Shown here: piece after piece, positions 32,039 to 38,855 of the stretch
Layout of the letters: each line of letters opens with the position of its first letter
Position numbering within the stretch: position 1 is the first letter of the stretch
Origin: CAYMTT01 sp964393465
GTDB taxonomy: Bacteria > Patescibacteriota > Minisyncoccia > Minisyncoccales > MHMH01
Reading direction: 5' to 3'
Assembly (NCBI GenBank): GCA_964393465.1
Contig: CAYMTT010000005.1
Coordinates: 1 to 39,587 of the forward strand
Length of the DNA: 39,587 nucleotides
The notes under the pieces: model-generated
What the model was told of the DNA's origin: nothing
Database searches by the model: none
The model's input: only the letters and a program-made list of their open reading frames with translations
Made by a program: the position numbers and the translations under genes

Positions 32039-32710
32039 ATGCTATCTCTTTCTGTAAAAACAAGAAAAACCAAGGGCCGGGGAAAAGCCAAGGAAGAATC
32101 TTTTCCGGCCGTGCTTTACGGCCCCAAAATCGAAAACCGTCTTTTGGAAGTGGATTCCAAGAAGTTCGACGAAATCTACAAAAAAGTCGGTGAAAATACG
32201 TTGATTTCCCTTGAACTCAAGGAAGGGGAGAAATACGTTGTCTTAATACACGAAGTGCAAAGGGACCCTTTGACCGGCAAATTTACCCACGTTGATTTCT
32301 ACCAGCCTTCTCTCGAAAAAGAGATGGAAGCCAGAATACCGGTTTTGCTGGAAGGGGAATCTCCGGCGGTCAAAGACCTCGGAGGAACCTTGATTAAGAA
32401 CGTTCAGGAGGTCCATGTAAAAGCTTTGCCTCAAAATCTGCCCAGGGAGATTAAGATAAGCATTGAGGATTTAAAGACTTTCGAGGACCACATAAAAATT
32501 AAAGATTTGAAAGTCGGAGAGGGTGTAAAGATACAGGGAAACCTTGAAGACATCGTGGTTTCGGTGGTGCCGCCAGAAAAAGTGGAAGAAGAGCTCGAAA
32601 AGCCGATTGAGGAGAAGGTTGAGGAAGTCGAGAGGGTCGAGAAGGAAAAGAAAGAAGAGGAAGAAGAAGAGCCGGAAAAAGAAGAGCAAGAGGCTCCAAA
32701 AAATGAGTAG
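32039..32710 (+). CDS. rplY: 50S ribosomal protein bL25, CTC type
   Basis: 223 residues. Binds 5S rRNA. N-terminal bL25 part: FPAVLYGPKIENRLLEVD, VLIHEVQRDPLTGKFTHVDFYQ; C-terminal TL5/CTC beta domain: IPVLLEGESPAVKDLGGTL, VHVKALPQNLPREIKISIEDL; then a Glu/Lys-rich acidic tail of about 40 residues. Starts two bases after the ferredoxin stop and overlaps the next gene by eight bases. Confidence 0.95.
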   Translation: MLSLSVKTRKTKGRGKAKEESFPAVLYGPKIENRLLEVDSKKFDEIYKKVGENTLISLELKEGEKYVVLIHEVQRDPLTGKFTHVDFYQPSLEKEMEARIPVLLEGESPAVKDLGGTLIKNVQEVHVKALPQNLPREIKISIEDLKTFEDHIKIKDLKVGEGVKIQGNLEDIVVSVVPPEKVEEELEKPIEEKVEEVERVEKEKKEEEEEEPEKEEQEAPKNE

Positions 32711-34148
32711 AGTTTCGAAAATAGTTTTGCCGGTTTTCGCTCTTTCGGCCCTAGCCGTATTTTTAGGGCCGGCTTTTTTGATCTCCGCCCAGGAGAATCT
32801 CGAGGAATCCTGCCGTTTAGAGAATATTGAAAGCAGGTGCGATTCCCTGGAGCCGGAAGAATGCCGGGAAATACTGGAAAAATGCGAGGAATATTACCAG
32901 CGGGAAAGCCTGAGAATAGAGCAGGATATTTCCAAGACCGAGCAGGAAAAGCAGAGCCTCCAGGACAAAATCTACACTCTTTCCCGGAGAATTAAAAACC
33001 TGGATTACCAGATTTACCAGTCCAACCTGGCCATCGACGATTTGAGCGGGCAGATGGCCGATACCGAAATTTCCATTCAGGAAACCTCAGAAGATATCGA
33101 GGAGGCCAAAAAAAGGCTTTCTGCCATAATCAGGGAAATTTATGAAGAAGACCAGCGCCCCTTGGTAGAGATACTGCTTTCTGAGGGCATATCCAGTTTT
33201 TTCAACAATTTGGCGGTCCTCGAGGCCTTGAGCGAGGAGAATCAGAAGCTTTTGGAAAATATCAAATCCCTGAAGGCCTATCTGGAAGGCCAAAAAAGCT
33301 CTTTGGTTCAAGAAAGAAACGAGATGGAAGATTCCGTTTATCTGCAGCAGCTCCAGAAGGCTGAAAACGACAGGCTGAGGCAGGATCAGGAATACTATCT
33401 GGAGTTAACCGAAGAAGAATACCAGCAGCAGCTGCAGGAAAAAGAGGAGGTCCAGCAGAAAGTGGCAGAAATCCGCCACCGGCTGTTCGAACTGATAGGC
33501 GTTTCCGAAGGCGGCATAGAATTCGGAAAGGCGATAGAAATAGGACAGTTCGTGGAAAAAATCACCGGAGTGAGAACCGCCTTTTTACTGGCCATACTGG
33601 CCCAGGAATCGATGATGCAGGGAAAGATAGGGCAGAACGTCGGGCAGTGCTATCTGGCAGATGCAGATACCGGAAACGGAGTATATATCAAGACCGGCAA
33701 TACCGCGCCCAGGACCATGCATCCGAGCAGGGACGTTCCTGTTTTCCTGAATGTTATAGAGGAATTGAATCAGAAAAAGGATTTGGCCAGGGATCCTTAC
33801 AAAATGCCCGTTTCCTGCTGGATAGAAGTTTATTATCAGGGAAGGCCTTACGGCTGGGGAGGGGCCATGGGTCCTGCCCAGTTCATACCTTCGACCTGGG
33901 GCATGTACAAGGATAGAGTTTCCCAAGCCATCGGCGGGCAGGCCGATCCCTGGGAAATAAAAGACGCCTTCCTTGCGGCAGGCTTCTACTTGAAAGATTC
34001 CGGCGCTGTGACCAACGAGTTCAACGCCGCCATGAGGTATTTTTCGGGATCTTCCTGGACCTGGTGGGAAGAGCAGAGCTACGGCAAGCCGGTCATTAAC
34101 CGGGCAGAGCAGTATCAAAAAGAAATAGATCTTCTTTCTCAGTCCTGA
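32703..34148 (+). CDS. Exported coiled-coil lytic transglycosylase
   Basis: 481 residues from the ATG at 32703, chosen because the signal peptide (MSRVSKIVLPVFALSALAVFLGPAFLISAQ) starts there; the longer frame back to 32544 is antisense-like Lys/Arg noise over bL25. Residues about 55-265 form long coiled coils as in CwlO/EnvC/PcsB-type hydrolases. Residues about 275-480 are an SLT-like domain: LLAILAQESMMQ with catalytic Glu302, then GGAMGPAQFIPSTWGMYK and AAMRYFSGS. Cuts peptidoglycan during growth or division. The last 10 bases overlap prfA, which converges from the other strand. Confidence 0.88.
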   Translation: MSRVSKIVLPVFALSALAVFLGPAFLISAQENLEESCRLENIESRCDSLEPEECREILEKCEEYYQRESLRIEQDISKTEQEKQSLQDKIYTLSRRIKNLDYQIYQSNLAIDDLSGQMADTEISIQETSEDIEEAKKRLSAIIREIYEEDQRPLVEILLSEGISSFFNNLAVLEALSEENQKLLENIKSLKAYLEGQKSSLVQERNEMEDSVYLQQLQKAENDRLRQDQEYYLELTEEEYQQQLQEKEEVQQKVAEIRHRLFELIGVSEGGIEFGKAIEIGQFVEKITGVRTAFLLAILAQESMMQGKIGQNVGQCYLADADTGNGVYIKTGNTAPRTMHPSRDVPVFLNVIEELNQKKDLARDPYKMPVSCWIEVYYQGRPYGWGGAMGPAQFIPSTWGMYKDRVSQAIGGQADPWEIKDAFLAAGFYLKDSGAVTNEFNAAMRYFSGSSWTWWEEQSYGKPVINRAEQYQKEIDLLSQS

Positions 34149-35185
34149 TATTCCTTCTCAAGTGCCTTGATGACGGGATCGAGATTTCCGTCGAGAATCT
34201 TTTCAATGTGGTGAAAAGATTTTTTTATTCTGTGGTCGGTTACCCTGTCCTGGGGGAAGTTGTAGGTCCTTACCTTGTCCACCCTCCGGGCTTTTTTTAT
34301 CTGGGATTTGCGTTCAGTCTCCATTTTTTTCAATTCCTGCTCTTCTTTCAGCTCTTCCAGTTTGGCTTCCAGAATGGACATGGCGTTTTCTTTGTTTTGC
34401 AGCTGGCTTCTTTCGTTCTGGGAGGTTACCACCAGTCCGGTGGGAAGATGGGTTATTCTGATGGCGGTTTCCCTTCGATTGACGTATTGGCCTCCGGGGC
34501 CGGAAGCTCGGTAGGTGTCTATCTTTAAGTCGTCGCTCCTTATTTTCATTGAAGATTTTTTCGGCTTTGGCAAAACGGCCACCGAAGCGGTCGAGGTGTG
34601 TATTCTGCCGCTTTTTTCGGTTGAAGGGATTCTTTGGACCCTATGGACTCCTCCTTCGAATTTCATTTGGGAGAAAGGGTCGCCGTTTTTCAGCTCGAAT
34701 ATTATTTCTTTGAATCCTCCGATTTCCGTGGCATGGGAATCGAGGGTTTTCAATTTCCAGCCCTTGGAGGCGGCGAATTTCGAATACATGCGATAGAGAT
34801 TTGATACGAAGAGACCGGCTTCGTCTCCGCCGGCCCCGGCCCTTATTTCCACTATGGCCGCTCCCGATTTTTTCTCTTCTTTGTTTTCCGATAAAAGATC
34901 GCCGAGCTCCTTTTCCAGAGCTTTTTCTTTTTCCAGGAGCTCGTTTATTTCCCCTTCTGCCAGAGAAACCAGGGCAGGGTCTTCCTGGGCTTTTATGATT
35001 TCCTTGTTTTCTTCTATTTTATTTTTCAGGTCGGAAAGCTCTTGGCTTTTTTCCATCATTTTTTCCAGATGAGCCCTTTTTTTGGAGAGCTCTTCGAATT
35101 TTTCAACATCAGAAATCAGCTCAGGATCGCTGAGCTGTTCCAAGGTATGGTCGTAGTCTTTTTTGATTTTTTCCAAATCGGCCAT
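34139..35185 (-). CDS. prfA: Peptide chain release factor 1
   Basis: 348 residues (usual about 360). Reads UAA and UAG. GGQ motif in ASGPGGQYVNRRETAIRITH; RF1-type anticodon-like tripeptide region HRVQRIPSTEKSGRIHTS (P-S-T in place of the RF2 SPF); an RAGAGGDEA segment. An N-terminal helical domain precedes these. Reads on from rpmE with one base between; the 3' end overlaps the transglycosylase gene. Because many genes here end in TGA, an RF2 must be encoded elsewhere. Confidence 0.97.
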   Translation of the reverse strand: MADLEKIKKDYDHTLEQLSDPELISDVEKFEELSKKRAHLEKMMEKSQELSDLKNKIEENKEIIKAQEDPALVSLAEGEINELLEKEKALEKELGDLLSENKEEKKSGAAIVEIRAGAGGDEAGLFVSNLYRMYSKFAASKGWKLKTLDSHATEIGGFKEIIFELKNGDPFSQMKFEGGVHRVQRIPSTEKSGRIHTSTASVAVLPKPKKSSMKIRSDDLKIDTYRASGPGGQYVNRRETAIRITHLPTGLVVTSQNERSQLQNKENAMSILEAKLEELKEEQELKKMETERKSQIKKARRVDKVRTYNFPQDRVTDHRIKKSFHHIEKILDGNLDPVIKALEKEYQD

Positions 35186-35186
35186 T

Positions 35187-35405
35187 TTATTTTTTCTTTT
35201 TGGCTTTGGCCGCCCTCTTTTTGAATTTTTCCACTCTTCCCATAGTGTCGATTATTTTTTCCTTTCCGGTGTAAAAAGGGTGGCATTTGGAGCAGATTTC
35301 CACTTCGATGTTCTCTTTGGTCGAGCCCACGCTGAAAACGTTTCCGCAGGCGCATTTGACCCGGGCATCTGGGTGGTATTCTGGATGAATGTCTTTTTTT
35401 GGCAT
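35187..35405 (-). CDS. rpmE: 50S ribosomal protein bL31
   Basis: 72 residues. KKDIHPEYHPDARVKCACGNVF and EICSKCHPFYTGKEKIIDTMGRVEKF are the bL31 pattern; the two CxC/CxxC pairs mark the zinc-binding form. A basic tail KKRAAKAKKKK ends the protein. First gene of the rpmE-prfA unit. Confidence 0.97.
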   Translation of the reverse strand: MPKKDIHPEYHPDARVKCACGNVFSVGSTKENIEVEICSKCHPFYTGKEKIIDTMGRVEKFKKRAAKAKKKK

Positions 35406-35429
35406 AGTGTTTTTTTTAAGACACGTTTG

Positions 35430-35458
35430 ATTATACCAGAGCTTTTCCTTATTTGCAA
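35430..35458 (-). promoter_or_regulatory. Promoter of rpmE-prfA
   Basis: On the minus strand: TTGCAA (35458-35453), 17 bases and TATAAT (35435-35430), preceded by TGG as an extended -10. The -35 lies inside the 3' end of the UMP kinase gene. Leader about 18 bases. Confidence 0.72.
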
Positions 35459-36141
35459 GGCTTTATTACCGTTCCTTTGAACTTTTCGCCTTTGATTATT
35501 CTTTCCAGGTTTTTCAGGTCGGTTCCCTTGGCTACAACAACCGTCATTTTCAGTTTTGAGGCCGCCTTTGAAGCTACCGGATCCAGGGGAGAATTCATTC
35601 CCGGGCGCCATTTCGATCCTATGAGTTTTCGATAGTCCTTCCAGCAGATTTCCTTTATGGGCTTTGCGTTTTTGTGCTTGGCTATGTCCTTGTCATAGAC
35701 ATAAGGAATGTTGGTTGCGTTTATGACCTTGTCCGTTTTGAACCTGTCTGCCAGAAGCACGGCGTCGTAGTCGGTGGACCAGCCCGGTCTCCAGCCGGAA
35801 GCTATGAAAAGCCTGTACTTTTTTCCGCTTATCTGTTTGAAAGGGCTGTCCAGGACCACGGGATACGATTCTTTTTTGAAAATGGTCCTCAACAGGTGGG
35901 CGTTGAGCCGGGTGGCGTGGATTCCCAGCCAGTCTTTGTCTTCATCCGTAAGCCTGCTTATTTTCCCGGCAGCTTTCTGGTATTCCCGGCAGACGTTTCC
36001 TCCTCCCGAAACGATGACGAACACATATCCTTTTTTCAGGAATTTCAAAACCAATCTTTTGAAATCCTTCAAGAATTCCACTTGGATTTTTCCCGGCACC
36101 ATTACAGATCCCCCCAGGCTTATAACAACGGTCTTTTTCAT
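35449..36141 (-). CDS. pyrH: UMP kinase, archaeal type
   Basis: 230 residues from the ATG at 36141; the longer frame to 36321 runs over rpsB and lacks family residues. Amino-acid-kinase fold: TVVISLGGSVMVPGKI, VIVSGGGNVCREYQKAAG, a WLGIHATRLNA helix, FIASGWRPGWSTDYDAVLLADRF and NATNIPYVYDKD. Phosphorylates UMP to UDP. The size and the GWRPGWSTD segment match the archaeal-like branch and not E. coli PyrH. Apparently leaderless from a -10 at 36149. Divergent from rpsB. Confidence 0.9.
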   Translation of the reverse strand: MKKTVVISLGGSVMVPGKIQVEFLKDFKRLVLKFLKKGYVFVIVSGGGNVCREYQKAAGKISRLTDEDKDWLGIHATRLNAHLLRTIFKKESYPVVLDSPFKQISGKKYRLFIASGWRPGWSTDYDAVLLADRFKTDKVINATNIPYVYDKDIAKHKNAKPIKEICWKDYRKLIGSKWRPGMNSPLDPVASKAASKLKMTVVVAKGTDLKNLERIIKGEKFKGTVIKPCK

Positions 36142-36148
36142 CGCTTTC

Positions 36149-36157
36149 AGTTTAGCA
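36149..36157 (-). promoter_or_regulatory. Extended -10 of pyrH, near-leaderless
   Basis: Minus strand TGCTAAACT (TGN plus TAAACT, ending at 36149). The expected start at 36142 is one base before the ATG. Confidence 0.5.
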
Positions 36158-36204
36158 CATCCGGAGGCCTTTCGAAAAGCCGGGGGTTTTCTTTTTTTTA
36201 GGGA

Positions 36205-36215
36205 TATGATATAGT
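36205..36215 (+). promoter_or_regulatory. -10 region of rpsB-tsf
   Basis: Overlapping TATGAT (36205-36210) and TATAGT (36210-36215) place the start 2-7 bases before the rpsB ATG at 36224. No SD. Confidence 0.5.
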
Positions 36216-36223
36216 GTGAATTG

Positions 36224-36946
36224 ATGACTGAACAAAAGAAAAAAGAATTTAATCTGGATACCGAGGAAATGACTCGGGCAGGATTGCATTTCGGCCACAA
36301 AACCAGCCGGATAAATCCCAAAATGAAGCCTTATTTGTTCGGAGTGAGAAACGGCGTCCATATCATGGATCTGGAAAAGACCAAGGAAAAGTTTTCCCAG
36401 GCCCTTGATTTTGTCTCCAACCTCATTTCCGAAGAAAAAACCCTTCTTTTGGTCGGAACCAAGGTCCAGGTCAAAGAATCAACAGAAGAAACCGCCAAAG
36501 AATGCGGCTTGCCTTATGTTTCGGAGAGATGGCTGGGAGGAACTTTTACCAATTTTCCGAACATTCAGAAAAGAATCCAGCACTACAAGGAATTGGAAAG
36601 GAAGAAAGCCGAGGGCGAGCTGGAAAAATATACCAAAAAAGAGCAGCTGGAAGTGGACAGAGAATTGGAAACCCTGAAAATTAAGTTTGGAGGGATCAAA
36701 GACATGGAAAAGCTCCCTCACGCCGTTTTTATCTGCGACATGAAGCACAACAATTTGGCTGTCAAAGAAGCCAGGCAGAAGGGGATCAAAGTGATAGGCA
36801 TCTGCGATACCAACGTCGATCCCGACCTGGCCGATTATCCGATTCCGGCCAATGACGACGCTTTTTCTTCGGTGAAATACATTTTAGATAAAGTTAAAAA
36901 AGCAATTAAAAATGGCCAATCTAGACCAGTTAAAAAAGCTTCGTGA
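36224..36946 (+). CDS. rpsB: 30S ribosomal protein uS2
   Basis: 240 residues from ATG 36224 (a TTG at 36221 is less likely). RAGLHFGHKTSRINPKMKPYLFG, NGVHIMDLEKT, ERWLGGTFTNF and VIGICDTNVDPDLADYPIPANDDA are uS2 signatures. Ends in KNGQSRPVKKAS. Its last 35 bases overlap the start of tsf in another frame. Confidence 0.97.
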   Translation: MTEQKKKEFNLDTEEMTRAGLHFGHKTSRINPKMKPYLFGVRNGVHIMDLEKTKEKFSQALDFVSNLISEEKTLLLVGTKVQVKESTEETAKECGLPYVSERWLGGTFTNFPNIQKRIQHYKELERKKAEGELEKYTKKEQLEVDRELETLKIKFGGIKDMEKLPHAVFICDMKHNNLAVKEARQKGIKVIGICDTNVDPDLADYPIPANDDAFSSVKYILDKVKKAIKNGQSRPVKKAS

Positions 36947-37358
36947 GGAAACCGAAGTTTCCATAAGCGAATGCAAAAAAGCTTTGGAGGAAGCCGCTGG
37001 CGATACGGAAAAAGCCAAGGAAATCCTAAAAAAACTCGGCAAAAAAGTGGCTGCCAAAAAAACAGACAGGGAGACCGGTCAGGGAATAGTCGACAGTTAC
37101 ATACACCCCAACAAAAAAATAGGGGTGATTCTGGAGCTGGGCTGCGAAACGGATTTTGTGGCCAAGTCCCCGGATTTTCAGAGCTTGGCCCACGAACTCT
37201 GCCTGCAGATAGCCGGCAGCAGGGACGAGGAAACAGATCTTTTGGAACAGCCCTGGATAAAGGATGAAAGCAGGAAGATTAAAGATCTCATCGAAGACCA
37301 TATCGCCAAGCTTGGAGAAAACATCAAGGTCAAAAGATTTCAAAGGTACGAAATATGA
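36912..37358 (+). CDS. tsf: Elongation factor Ts, minimal form
   Basis: 148 residues, about half of the E. coli protein and shorter than the 196-residue Thermus form. N-terminal UBA-like LDQLKKLREETEVSISECKKALEEAAGD, then KKVAAKKTDRETGQGIVDSYIHPNKKIGVILELGCETDFVAKSPDF, the EF-Tu nucleotide-exchange core. One core subdomain and the dimer or coiled-coil parts are absent. Starts 35 bases inside rpsB and overlaps the next gene by ATGA. Confidence 0.95.
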   Translation: MANLDQLKKLREETEVSISECKKALEEAAGDTEKAKEILKKLGKKVAAKKTDRETGQGIVDSYIHPNKKIGVILELGCETDFVAKSPDFQSLAHELCLQIAGSRDEETDLLEQPWIKDESRKIKDLIEDHIAKLGENIKVKRFQRYEI

Positions 37359-37693
37359 TCTACTGGATATTGTTGGGAATTTTAATGGGGAGTTTTGCCT
37401 GTTTGTCGGCGATCCTTTTCAGGAAAGCGCCCGTTTTGGCCAAGCTTCCCGAAAACGATTTGGATTTGAAAAAATCTTTTTCTCTGCGCTTGAGAAAGAA
37501 CCTTAAGAATGTCCACGGAGTCGATTACGAAATATATCTGCAGAAAGTCCTTTCCAGGGTGAGGATTATCACTTTGAAAACCGAGCACAAGACCGGCAGC
37601 TGGCTGGAGAATCTCCGCCGGAAAAACCACAAAAAAGCCTCTCACAAAGACGATTATTGGGAACAGCTGGACAAGGCCAAAAAAGGCAGATAG
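37355..37693 (+). CDS. Small membrane-anchored hypothetical protein
   Basis: 112 residues: an N-terminal membrane helix (MIYWILLGILMGSFACLSAILF) and a strongly basic cytoplasmic part (RLRKNLKNVHGVDYEIYLQKVLSRVRI, NLRRKNHKKASHK). Coupled to tsf by ATGA. No family recognised; four bases before the tRNA gene. Confidence 0.7.
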   Translation: MIYWILLGILMGSFACLSAILFRKAPVLAKLPENDLDLKKSFSLRLRKNLKNVHGVDYEIYLQKVLSRVRIITLKTEHKTGSWLENLRRKNHKKASHKDDYWEQLDKAKKGR

Positions 37694-37697
37694 ATCC

Positions 37698-37770
37698 GCC
37701 GGTATAGCTCAGGGGTTAGAGCACCAGTTTTGTAAACTGGGTGTCGGGGGTTCGAATCCCTCTACCGGCT
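37698..37770 (+). tRNA. tRNA-Thr(UGU)
   Basis: 73 bases. Acceptor GCCGGTA pairs with TACCGGC; D arm GCTC/GAGC; anticodon stem CCAGT/ACTGG around the loop TTTGTAA, giving anticodon TGT; T arm GGGGG/CCCTC around TTCGAAT. The discriminator is T and CCA is not encoded. Confidence 0.97.
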
Positions 37771-37802
37771 CCCGCGTTCCGCTTCATAAGGCGGGATTTT
37801 TT
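37770..37802 (+). terminator. Terminator after tRNA-Thr
   Basis: TCCCGC (37770-37775) and GCGGGA (37791-37796) pair, followed by TTTTTT. The stem begins at the last tRNA base. Confidence 0.75.
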
Positions 37803-37851
37803 ATTGGGGGTTTGTCTTAAACCGTGTTTGTGAGAGTTTTTTTTGCGGTAA

Positions 37852-37880
37852 TTGACAAGTCTAACAGAATATATTATACA
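37852..37880 (+). promoter_or_regulatory. Promoter of the GNAT gene
   Basis: TTGACA (37852-37857), 17 bases and TATACA (37875-37880). It lies inside the longer open frame that starts at 37824, which argues that translation begins later, at 37908. Confidence 0.7.
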
Positions 37881-37907
37881 AAATACACTGAAAGGAGGTT
37901 CTTTAAA

Positions 37908-38600
37908 TTGAAGCTTACAGATAGGTTCGGAAGAGAAATTACGGTGGTTCCTTACGACCGCCGCATGGACAAGGCGGTCAAAGCTTTGTATCTGGAAGGG
38001 TACCCGGATTCTTTCGACGAGCATGATATCGAATCAATCGACTCGTTTTTGGAAGAATTGGAAGATCCCTGCCCCAAAAGCTTTCTGTCTGACGGGCTAG
38101 AATGTGCAAACGTTCTCGGCGAAGACCGGGGATGTCTCGTGGCCGCCCGCGGCTGGGAAATTCTGGGATCATTGCAGTACTACAAAGTGAAAGGTTCCCA
38201 GGATCTGTATATGCTCTCTTATATTTATACAAGAGAGAAATGCAGAAAGCAGGGCATAGGCGGAATTCTTATTCGGTTTTTGGAGGAAATTCTCAAAGAT
38301 AAAGCCAGGATTCTGTATACTGTCAATCCCGGTATTTTTCCGGATTACGGCACCAGCTACGGGTTTTTTGGAACAATGGGATATCAGGAATGGGGAGAGC
38401 TTCCCGGATATTTCCGGGACGACCTTTCCGGGATATTCTTTGTCAAAAGGAATCCCAATTATGTCGTAGGCAAGGGGATTCCCGAGAACTCCGGCTGGTG
38501 CAAAGAAATGGCAGATTCCAGAACCGGTCGGAGGATTTCTAATTGCCAATACCAAAAGATCCTTTATCTCCTTCAGCAGTCCAAAAAGTGGGGAGTGTAA
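37908..38600 (+). CDS. GNAT family N-acetyltransferase
   Basis: 230 residues from a TTG at 37908, selected because AGGAGG (37893-37898) lies nine bases before it and the promoter lies upstream of it. Acetyl-CoA loop RKQGIGGILIRFLEEI after LYMLSYIYTREKC, then an aromatic C-terminal part (YGTSYGFFGTMGYQEWGELPGYF). Substrate unknown. Single-gene unit with promoter, SD and terminator; it uses CGC/CGG Arg and ATT/ATC Ile codons more than neighbouring operon genes. Confidence 0.85.
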   Translation: MKLTDRFGREITVVPYDRRMDKAVKALYLEGYPDSFDEHDIESIDSFLEELEDPCPKSFLSDGLECANVLGEDRGCLVAARGWEILGSLQYYKVKGSQDLYMLSYIYTREKCRKQGIGGILIRFLEEILKDKARILYTVNPGIFPDYGTSYGFFGTMGYQEWGELPGYFRDDLSGIFFVKRNPNYVVGKGIPENSGWCKEMADSRTGRRISNCQYQKILYLLQQSKKWGV

Positions 38601-38609
38601 TTCCCGCTA

Positions 38610-38637
38610 AGGGCTCCAAGAAATCGGAGCCCTTTTT
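38610..38637 (+). terminator. Rho-independent terminator
   Basis: GGGCTCC (38611-38617) and GGAGCCC (38626-38632) form a 7-bp stem, followed by TTTTT. Close in sequence to the terminator at 13114. Confidence 0.93.
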
Positions 38638-38645
38638 CTTGCCTC

Positions 38646-38674
38646 TTGACAGGATTTCGGAGAGGATATAGAAT
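38646..38674 (+). promoter_or_regulatory. Promoter of the rRNA leader or small RNA
   Basis: TTGACA (38646-38651), 17 bases and TAGAAT (38669-38674); start near 38681. This is the only strong promoter before the 16S gene. Confidence 0.82.
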
Positions 38675-38680
38675 CAAAAG

Positions 38681-38790
38681 AGACGAGATTATGTTTCAAT
38701 CCGAAAAATAGAGCCGATAAAAAAGCAAGACATCAAATAAAACCGTGAAGGTACCTGAAAATTCGGATGTCTTCACGGTTTTATTTTCAA
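38681..38790 (+). ncRNA. Structured rRNA leader or separate small RNA
   Basis: From the promoter to a hairpin with 16 perfect base pairs (38735-38750 with 38771-38786), with TTTTATTTT on its 3' arm. The hairpin loop can also pair with two upstream segments: 38699-38705 (ATCCGAA) with 38762-38768, and 38729-38734 (GACATC) with 38766-38771. The order allows a pseudoknot or an alternative, antiterminator-like fold. Either a small RNA ends here or 16S transcription is attenuated. No convincing ORF. Confidence 0.5.
38735..38790. terminator. 16-bp inverted repeat, probable bidirectional terminator
   Basis: AAATAAAACCGTGAAG and its exact reverse complement flank a 20-base loop; A-rich on one side and T-rich on the other, so it could terminate on both strands. 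Confidence 0.65.
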
Positions 38791-38821
38791 AACCGGGCAC
38801 ATTGAAAAATCAATATGACTT

Positions 38822-38837
38822 TACACCATACGGTGTA
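38822..38837. promoter_or_regulatory. Palindrome upstream of 16S
   Basis: TACACC-ATAC-GGTGTA, a perfect 6-bp inverted repeat about 20 bases before the 16S 5' end. Could be an operator or a small leader hairpin; a TTTACA overlaps its left arm but no good -10 follows. Confidence 0.35.
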
Positions 38838-38855
38838 GGGTCTCGATTAACTATC

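Noticed and set aside
32544..32702. Extended Lys/Arg-rich start of the transglycosylase
   Set aside because: It is the other-frame reading of the bL25 acidic tail; the signal peptide begins at 32703.
36142..36321. Longer N terminus for UMP kinase
   Set aside because: It overlaps the rpsB start on the other strand, and the family's LGG strand begins at the ATG at 36141.
37824..37907. Longer N terminus for the GNAT protein
   Set aside because: The promoter (37852-37880) and the SD (37893-37898) lie inside it, so translation should start at the TTG at 37908.
38691..38711. Six-codon leader peptide (MFQSEK)
   Set aside because: No SD and no amino-acid bias that would explain attenuation; probably chance.
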